A DNA stretch of 64,000 nt. It comes from Thalassotalea sediminis (lineage in GTDB: Bacteria > Pseudomonadota > Gammaproteobacteria > Enterobacterales > Alteromonadaceae). Below are positions 58,648 to 64,000 of the stretch, piece by piece; the first letter of the stretch is position 1; each line of letters opens with the position of its first letter. The notes beneath the pieces are model-generated. The model saw only the letters and a list, made by a program, of their open reading frames with translations, made no database searches and was not told the origin of the DNA. The translations under genes and the position numbers were made by a program. The stretch is from positions 3,472,001-3,536,000 of the forward strand of contig NZ_AP027361.1 of NCBI RefSeq assembly GCF_030295915.1, in the 5' to 3' direction.

Positions 58648-59118
58648 ATGTCAATTGATATTGGTATTACACATCAATCTCGCCAACAAGTGGCTAATCA
58701 ATTAAATGCGCTTTTAGCAGATACGTACACTCTATATTTACAAAGTCACAACTTCCATTGGAATGTTACAGGCCCTAAGTTTCGCGAACTGCATTTGATG
58801 TTTGAGGAGCACTATGTAGAGCTTGCTGAGGCTGTAGATGAAATAGCTGAACGTATACGTACGCTAGGATTTCCCGCTCCAGGCACTTATAAAGCGTTTG
58901 CTTCCTTAACTAATGTTACTGAACCACAAGATACGCCCGATGCTGAGGGTATGTTAACAACGCTATTAACAAACCATGAAACCTTAGTAAAAACCTGTCG
59001 ACATGCTTTAAGAGAAGCACAAGAAGTCGACGATGAATCCTCTATTGCTTTGATTTCTGATCGAATGCGCGTTCACGAGAAAACAGCGTGGATGCTGCGA
59101 GCGATGACACAGCATTAA
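58648..59118 (+). CDS. dps: DNA-protecting ferritin-like protein Dps
   Basis: Dps forms a 12-subunit shell that stores iron and protects DNA from peroxide. The 156-residue protein has the ferroxidase signature [23 protein letters not shown] and [12 protein letters not shown], with the intersubunit His and acidic ligands. The N-terminal tail is short and not strongly basic, so DNA binding may be weak. AAGGAG precedes the ATG, and a strong terminator follows. Confidence 0.95.
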   Translation: MSIDIGITHQSRQQVANQLNALLADTYTLYLQSHNFHWNVTGPKFRELHLMFEEHYVELAEAVDEIAERIRTLGFPAPGTYKAFASLTNVTEPQDTPDAEGMLTTLLTNHETLVKTCRHALREAQEVDDESSIALISDRMRVHEKTAWMLRAMTQH

Positions 59119-59153
59119 CCCACCAAGCGCTTAAAATCGCGCCATTAACAAAT

Positions 59154-59184
59154 AAAAAGCCAGTCTCGATGTGACTGGCTTTTC
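59154..59184. terminator. Bidirectional terminator between dps and the molybdopterin subunit
   Basis: AAAAGCCAGTC (59155-59165) pairs with GACTGGCTTTT (59173-59183) around a seven-base loop, between convergent stops at 59118 and 59206. Confidence 0.88.
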
Positions 59185-59205
59185 TATTAGGCAGATAAAA
59201 ATATA

Positions 59206-61386
59206 CTAAATAGACATAGGCTTAAAAGGTATGTCTCTATATCGTTTACCAGAAGCAGCAAATACAGCATTACTTAACGCAGGAGCAAAAGGTGCAACTC
59301 CTGGTTCACCTAAACCAGTTGATTTATGTGTTGAGTCAACAATATGAACATGTACCACAGGCATTTCATGTATACGTGTCACAGGGTAGTCGTGAAAATT
59401 AGAGTTAACAACTGCGCCATCTCTAAATGTAACTTCTGTTCGTAGAGCAAGTCCCATCCCCATAACCACTGCGCCTTCCATTTGCGCGGTTGCTCCATTT
59501 ACATTTAACACTTGTCCACAATCAATAGCAGAATCCACTTGAAGTACTTTAATATCATCGCCATTAACTTCAACTCTTACTGCCATTGCAACATAGCTAT
59601 GAAAGCTAAAATGCACCGCTAAACCAATGGCCTGATTTTTAGGTAACTTATCTCGTTCAAACCAACCCGCTTTTTTAGCTGCTAAATTAAGCACATGTCT
59701 AGAGCGTGATGCCTGTTCTTGCTGCTCTGGGTTTGCGTTATTGTCATAAAGTTGATTAAGATAAGTTAGTGGATCTTTTCCTGCTAAATGAGCTAACTCA
59801 TCAGTAAATGTACTGAATGAAAACCCATAAAATATTGCATAAACGGCTCTATACCAGCCAATACGAGTATGCGCTTTAGCTTCGCCACTTTCACTACGGA
59901 AGTTTTCAATACCATAAGGATAATTGTCTACGGCATAAAAATCGCCATCTCCTGGGCGCTCTTGTGCAGGATTAAACAAGGTACCTATCGCTGGAAAAGC
60001 GACGCGATGCAACCAGCCTGAGATATTACCTTCATCATCTATACCGGCTTCAATATGCTGAGCATTTATTGAGTGATAATATCCTGTTTTAGTGTCTTCT
60101 TCTCGTGTCCATGTAAGTTGCACAGGCGCCTTAATTTGCTGAGAAATAGCGGCAGCTTCTTGCACATAGTCACATTTGAATTTACGCCCAAAAGCACCAC
60201 CAGACATAGTTACATGCACATCAATATCTTTAGCTTCACGCTTTAAATACTGCGCAAGAACTTTCTGAATATCAGCTGGGCTTTGCGTAGCTGCCCATAC
60301 CTCACAACTATCCTCTTGCACCCAGACAACACTTGCATTCGGCTCCATAGGTGCATGTACTAAATGCCCACCGGTATAAGTTGCTTTTAGTGTTTTTACC
60401 GCATTGGCTAATCCAGCTTTTAAATCGCCACGCTCTGTTACCAATTTTGCTGGCGATTCAACATTTTTAACCAATTGTGCTTTATATTGTTTAGTATCAT
60501 AGTGGGCGTTGTCACCTAAATCCCATTCAACGTTAAGTTTTTTAACGGCTTGTTGAGCTGTCCAGCTATTATCAGCAACAACGGCAACACCACCTATAGA
60601 ACCATAAGGTATTGGTAAACGATCAATAACAACAACATCACTAACACCTTTGATTGCTTTTGCAGCGCTGTCATCTAATGATTTAAGCTTTCCTCCAAGC
60701 ACGGGACAATGAACAATAGCGGCATACTTTAAGCCAGGTAACTTTGTATCTACGCCATAAGTTAACTGACCCTTTATGATCTTTTCTATATTCTGGTTTG
60801 GAATAAACTTACCAATGTAATTAAAATCTTTTTTCTCTTTAAGTGCAGGCTTTTCTGGTACTGATTGATTAGCAGCCAGGCTAGCGAGTTGACCAAAAGA
60901 TAACTTTTTACCAGTAGATTTATGCACGACATAATGGTTTTGCGCAGTACAGGTTGCGGGCTCTACGCCCCACACTTTAGCGGCGGCTGCAATGAGCATT
61001 AATTTAGCACTCGCGCCAGCTTCTCGCATAGGTGTTAGCATCACGCGAATACTCGCTGACCCCCCTGTTGCCTGTGGACCAAATTTTTCCTCATTACCAT
61101 CAGCCTGTTTAACGGTAACTCTTTGCCAATCTGCTTCCATCTCATCGGCAACTGCTGCAGGTAATGCGGTATTAATACCTTGGCCCATTTCACAACGCCC
61201 ACAATAAATCACCACATCTCCATTATCTTGAAGATGAACAAAAGCGTTGGGATTAAATGTTGATTCTTGCGCTGTATTACCTAGCGTTGCAGCTTGTCCA
61301 GGCATACTAATACTGATAGCTAAACCGCCTGTAGCAACAGTAGAGGCTTTGAGAAATTTTCGACGACTTACATTTTCAATAGTCAT
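59206..61386 (-). CDS. Molybdopterin-binding subunit of an aldehyde oxidase/isoquinoline oxidoreductase-type enzyme
   Basis: This is the large subunit of a molybdenum hydroxylase of the xanthine oxidase family, IorB-like. A Tat signal SRRKFLKAS is at residues 8-16. Cofactor-binding segments follow: GRCEMGQGINTALP, TGGSASIRVML, MSGGAFGRKF and the catalytic Glu in GLGEPGVAP near the C-terminus. The 726 residues fit IorB-type subunits. The start overlaps the small-subunit stop by one base. The substrate cannot be told from sequence. Confidence 0.87.
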   Translation of the reverse strand: MTIENVSRRKFLKASTVATGGLAISISMPGQAATLGNTAQESTFNPNAFVHLQDNGDVVIYCGRCEMGQGINTALPAAVADEMEADWQRVTVKQADGNEEKFGPQATGGSASIRVMLTPMREAGASAKLMLIAAAAKVWGVEPATCTAQNHYVVHKSTGKKLSFGQLASLAANQSVPEKPALKEKKDFNYIGKFIPNQNIEKIIKGQLTYGVDTKLPGLKYAAIVHCPVLGGKLKSLDDSAAKAIKGVSDVVVIDRLPIPYGSIGGVAVVADNSWTAQQAVKKLNVEWDLGDNAHYDTKQYKAQLVKNVESPAKLVTERGDLKAGLANAVKTLKATYTGGHLVHAPMEPNASVVWVQEDSCEVWAATQSPADIQKVLAQYLKREAKDIDVHVTMSGGAFGRKFKCDYVQEAAAISQQIKAPVQLTWTREEDTKTGYYHSINAQHIEAGIDDEGNISGWLHRVAFPAIGTLFNPAQERPGDGDFYAVDNYPYGIENFRSESGEAKAHTRIGWYRAVYAIFYGFSFSTFTDELAHLAGKDPLTYLNQLYDNNANPEQQEQASRSRHVLNLAAKKAGWFERDKLPKNQAIGLAVHFSFHSYVAMAVRVEVNGDDIKVLQVDSAIDCGQVLNVNGATAQMEGAVVMGMGLALRTEVTFRDGAVVNSNFHDYPVTRIHEMPVVHVHIVDSTHKSTGLGEPGVAPFAPALSNAVFAASGKRYRDIPFKPMSI

Positions 61387-61856
61387 TACGACACCTCCTT
61401 AGCCAGTTCATCTGCCGCTTCTGCGATCGCTTTTTTAATGCGTTGGTAGGTACCACAACGACAAATATTTCCTTGCATCGCAGCATCAATTTCTTCAGAT
61501 GATGGTGTTGGGTTTTGCTGTAAAAAACTGGCAGCATTCATAATTTGACCCGCTTGGCAGTACCCACATTGTGGCACATTATTCTCCACCCAAGCTTTTT
61601 GTAATGGATGCTCACCGTTACTTGACAACCCCTCTATTGTCGTAATCTCTTTGCCTGCTAAAGTACCAACGGGTGTAACACAAGCACGAATGGCTACTCC
61701 ATCAACATGCACTGTACAAGCGCCACATAAGCCTGCACCACAGCCAAATTTTGTTCCGGTTTTTTCGAGTCGATCGCGTAAATACCATAACAACGGCATA
61801 TTAGTATCAACATCAATTTGATATTTTTCACCATTTATAATTATCATTTTATCCAT
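61386..61856 (-). CDS. [2Fe-2S] subunit of the molybdenum hydroxylase
   Basis: The 156-residue protein (ATG at 61856) carries two [2Fe-2S] clusters. One is the plant ferredoxin type in [16 protein letters not shown]; the other is helical, in CGYCQAGQ and [14 protein letters not shown]. This matches IorA/CoxS small subunits. The frame opens upstream at 61922, but the extra residues are hydrophobic and not family-like, and GAG about nine bases before 61856 supports this start. No flavin subunit or cytochrome gene is adjacent. Confidence 0.9.
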   Translation of the reverse strand: MDKMIIINGEKYQIDVDTNMPLLWYLRDRLEKTGTKFGCGAGLCGACTVHVDGVAIRACVTPVGTLAGKEITTIEGLSSNGEHPLQKAWVENNVPQCGYCQAGQIMNAASFLQQNPTPSSEEIDAAMQGNICRCGTYQRIKKAIAEAADELAKEVS

Positions 61857-62167
61857 AATAGCCAACTCTTTTTTGGTTGAAATATGAGCATAAAGAATTA
61901 AAACACATAACAGCTTATACATACGACCAATTGTTTATTTTTTGCGGTTAATGGTTAAATGGTCATAAATTGTTACAGGTATAGTTTCGCCCAATAGTGT
62001 GCGAACTGTTAATTGCTTGCGAGCAACATCACCTTTAGTCAGTAGCACATGCTATTTATAGTGTGTTAAGGCCTGAATTGCAATGTGGTCTATTAAAGAT
62101 GTTTGCTTGTGTTTAGCTGAGCAATACTGCATGATTTATCATCATTAATAACGACTTCCTTTATTCG
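61857..62167. other. Intergenic region between iorA-like and TlpA-like genes
   Basis: This gap of about 310 bp separates divergent genes. It contains a short hairpin TTGCT-TGCG-AGCAA at 62013-62026 and otherwise no feature that I can name. It should hold the promoter of the two-subunit enzyme. Confidence 0.4.
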
Positions 62168-62632
62168 ATGCGTAAAATTAGCCTTATTTTTTTATTGCCA
62201 CTCTACTTGGTGATTAACACTGCTTTTGCTGAACACACATTGGCAAATTTTGAACGTCAAGTAGCGCAGTTAAAAGGAAAAGTTGTACTCATCGACTTTT
62301 GGGCCTCATGGTGTATTCCGTGCAAAGATTCATTTCCTTGGTTAAATAATATTCAGTCAAAGTACAAAGCTAAGAATTTTACTGTGCTGAGTGTCAACTT
62401 AGATGCTGATAAAAGCAATGCGACTGCCTTTCTAAAATTATTACCCGCGACATTTCCAGTGTTTTATGACCCAAAAGGTAAAGTAGCAAAAGCATTCAAA
62501 CTTAAAGGCATGCCAAGCAGTATTTTACTTGATCGCGATGGCAAGATTGTGAGTCGTCATGTCGGATTTAACGATATAAAAAAGCAGCAGTATGAAAAAG
62601 AAATTATCACGTTATTACAACAAGCGCGCTAA
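62168..62632 (+). CDS. TlpA-like periplasmic thioredoxin
   Basis: The 154-residue protein has a signal peptide (about 1-21, cleavage near AFAE) and a thioredoxin fold with the redox motif WASWCIPCKDSF. Later GMPSSILLDRDG holds the cis-proline. It probably serves disulfide reduction or cytochrome maturation in the periplasm. It overlaps the 3' end of the convergent binding-protein gene by 4 bp. Confidence 0.9.
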   Translation: MRKISLIFLLPLYLVINTAFAEHTLANFERQVAQLKGKVVLIDFWASWCIPCKDSFPWLNNIQSKYKAKNFTVLSVNLDADKSNATAFLKLLPATFPVFYDPKGKVAKAFKLKGMPSSILLDRDGKIVSRHVGFNDIKKQQYEKEIITLLQQAR

Positions 62633-63519
62633 TTTAAATCTATCCAATAGTCGTCTTTTAATAATGGTGTTTCATCAGGTAAGAAGCGATTTTCTAATGT
62701 AATTACACGTTTGCTCTGCCACTTGTACAATGGAAATACATGTTTCGTCAGCGGATGTTCTCGGATAAAAGTTCTAAAGCTGCCGTCTTCAATTGCTTTG
62801 TTCAAACCTAGTGTTAACTGCTCAGCTAACGTGGTGTTTTTATTTGCAACAAAAAAGTATAATGGAAAACGATAGTGCAGCAAAACATCATCTAATACGA
62901 TAAGCTCGGGATATTTTACTCTAGCTGCCTTTACTTCCTCATACCCTTCAAAAATAGCACGAGGAAAATAGTCACACCGGCCTCGCGCAAGCATTTTAAA
63001 CATCAAATCAAAGCGACTAATACGCATCACGCTAAAGCCATTATCTTCGAGAATGTCAGAATCACCCCAAACGGCCCCCTGACAAGCCACCATATTTTTA
63101 ATCTGTTCTTCATTAGCATTAATAAATTTTGCTTTATCTTCTTTACGAATAATTGATACTCGGTAACCTAGCAAACCACCTAGTAAAGGAATACGAATGG
63201 GTCTTAACGTGTCTTCTAACTTTTTTGTTGTTCCTGCCCAAGAAAGATCAAGCATACCACTACGTATAAGGTTTAATGTTCGTTCATGGGTATTGTTTTC
63301 TTCGTAATAAAGCTCAATATCTGCATGTGGAAATTCCGGACGCGCTTTTTCAATAATGAAAGAGACTAAATCAACAAAATATTGATGACTGGTATTTTCT
63401 TCATAAGGGGTATCAATAATAGAAATAGTGTCACAATAAGCGAAAAACGACGTAGCGTATAGAAAAGCAGAACACCCACACTTTTTCAAGCAGTTACGAA
63501 ACACTCTTATTGACAGCAA
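62629..63519 (-). CDS. Orphan periplasmic substrate-binding-like protein
   Basis: The 296-residue protein has an N-terminal signal-like region (about 1-32), then a type 2 periplasmic binding fold (about 35-270) with segments such as RSGMLDLSWAGTTKKLED and LARGRCDYFPRAI that recall the SBP_bac_3 family. No ABC permease, ATPase or kinase gene is near. It may be a sensory or scavenging protein. It lies tail to tail with the TlpA-like gene. Confidence 0.7.
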   Translation of the reverse strand: MLSIRVFRNCLKKCGCSAFLYATSFFAYCDTISIIDTPYEENTSHQYFVDLVSFIIEKARPEFPHADIELYYEENNTHERTLNLIRSGMLDLSWAGTTKKLEDTLRPIRIPLLGGLLGYRVSIIRKEDKAKFINANEEQIKNMVACQGAVWGDSDILEDNGFSVMRISRFDLMFKMLARGRCDYFPRAIFEGYEEVKAARVKYPELIVLDDVLLHYRFPLYFFVANKNTTLAEQLTLGLNKAIEDGSFRTFIREHPLTKHVFPLYKWQSKRVITLENRFLPDETPLLKDDYWIDLN

Positions 63520-63658
63520 AACATAAAACCAAATAAAAAAACAATAATAACGTTTTATCTTATCTAGATTTAAATGTCACCATTAAACTCACTTTATTGT
63601 ACATTTAAACAATTTAATTACAATTTTCTAACGAGTACCTCCGTATAAACGGCTAACA

Positions 63659-63690
63659 TTAAAAACGCCCCATTAAGGAGCGTTTTTAAT
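63659..63690 (-). terminator. Terminator after the M1 aminopeptidase
   Basis: AAAAACGC and GCGTTTTT pair, with CC/GG inside and ATTAA in the loop. Read on the minus strand it ends in a T-run. It lies about 20 bp after the stop of the last gene. Confidence 0.75.
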
Positions 63691-63709
63691 TATATCTAAC
63701 GACATTAAA

Positions 63710-64000
63710 TTACAATAACTTAAGTGCCTTTATACAACGACCAACATTCTGATGACGCGCTTTAACGGTTTTCAATACTTGCGGTTTCATGTCTTTGTAT
63801 TGCTTAACCAGTTTGGCAAGCTCAGCTTCGCTTTCTGCCGTACATTCACTTGGGATCATGCTACTTGCAAACGCACTCAGTAAACCGAGATCACTGCCTT
63901 CATTTAGCGTTGGAATATGCGCTAATATTTTTTCCTTATATGGCGCTTCCAACACAGATTGTTCGGATGGGAATAATCCCCACATGATATAACGTAGCGT
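63710..64000 (-). CDS. C-terminal end of a probable M1 family aminopeptidase (cut by window edge)
   Basis: The open frame continues to the right edge (codons before the Met at 63985 are sense: TLRYI), so this is a partial gene. The residues LRYIMWGLFPSE, SAFASSMIPSECT and KARHQNVGRCIKALKLL resemble the helical C-terminus of M1 zinc aminopeptidases. The catalytic HExxH would lie outside the window, so the call is tentative. Confidence 0.5.
   Translation of the reverse strand, partial: TLRYIMWGLFPSEQSVLEAPYKEKILAHIPTLNEGSDLGLLSAFASSMIPSECTAESEAELAKLVKQYKDMKPQVLKTVKARHQNVGRCIKALKLL

Noticed and set aside
1..64000. CRISPR arrays, insertion sequences, prophage or att sites
   Set aside because: No regularly spaced repeats, transposase or integrase frames, or long terminal inverted repeats were seen on reading.

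Overview
The window is chromosomal core-genome DNA from an AT-rich marine gammaproteobacterium of the order Alteromonadales, most likely Colwelliaceae (Colwellia/Thalassotalea type). This rests on protein resemblance and on gene order shared with E. coli; no rRNA marker is present. I saw no tRNA, rRNA, CRISPR array, insertion sequence, integrase or phage gene.

Layout. (1) 1-6834, minus strand: nnr-tsaE-amiB-mutL-miaA-hfq-hflX, with queG divergent (6852-8000), as in E. coli. (2) 8031-13435: an inserted operon of a large degenerate sensor kinase, a small DUF1289 protein and a TPR response regulator without its phospho-acceptor Asp. (3) 13617-17579: DUF4442 protein, orn, then rsgA-psd-GDPD. (4) 17757-20092: a BlaI-type repressor and an M56 peptidase/TonB fusion. 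(5) 20108-24720: a Spy/CpxP-like protein divergent from cpxRA, with four phased CpxR-like half-sites between them, then a lysophospholipase and a CDF metal exporter. (6) 24849-31462: trmL, gpsA-secB-grxC-rhodanese (minus) and gpmI-envC-yibQ (plus), close to E. coli order but without cysE. (7) 31466-34278: accessory genes (trypsin-like protease, patatin, PEP-CTERM-type acyltransferase). (8) 34359-46173: trpS-rpe and dam-damX-aroB-aroK-pilQPONM, interrupted by a TorF-type porin and a DUF2970 protein, and lacking gph. (9) 46305-52880: mrcA, pckA, envZ/ompR. (10) 53240-59118: a LETM1-like protein, an unknown secreted protein, a BON protein, a sigma-54 activator, an unknown protein, nhaA and dps. 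(11) 59206-64000: a two-subunit molybdenum hydroxylase, a TlpA-like thioredoxin, an orphan periplasmic binding protein and the C-terminal end of a probable M1 aminopeptidase.

How the genes work together. Cell-envelope functions dominate: AmiB with its likely activator EnvC, PBP1A, DamX, Psd, the type IV pilus assembly proteins, and the envelope-stress CpxRA/CpxP unit. RNA and translation functions (Hfq, MiaA, TsaE, QueG, Orn, RsgA, TrmL, TrpS) form the second theme.

The most novel-looking parts are two regulatory systems. One is the kinase/DUF1289/regulator operon, in which the usual phosphotransfer residues are largely lost. The other is a possible local sigma-54 circuit: an activator with a pseudo-receiver, and TGGCATA-type -24/-12 elements before the BON gene, the unknown gene at 56512 and dps.
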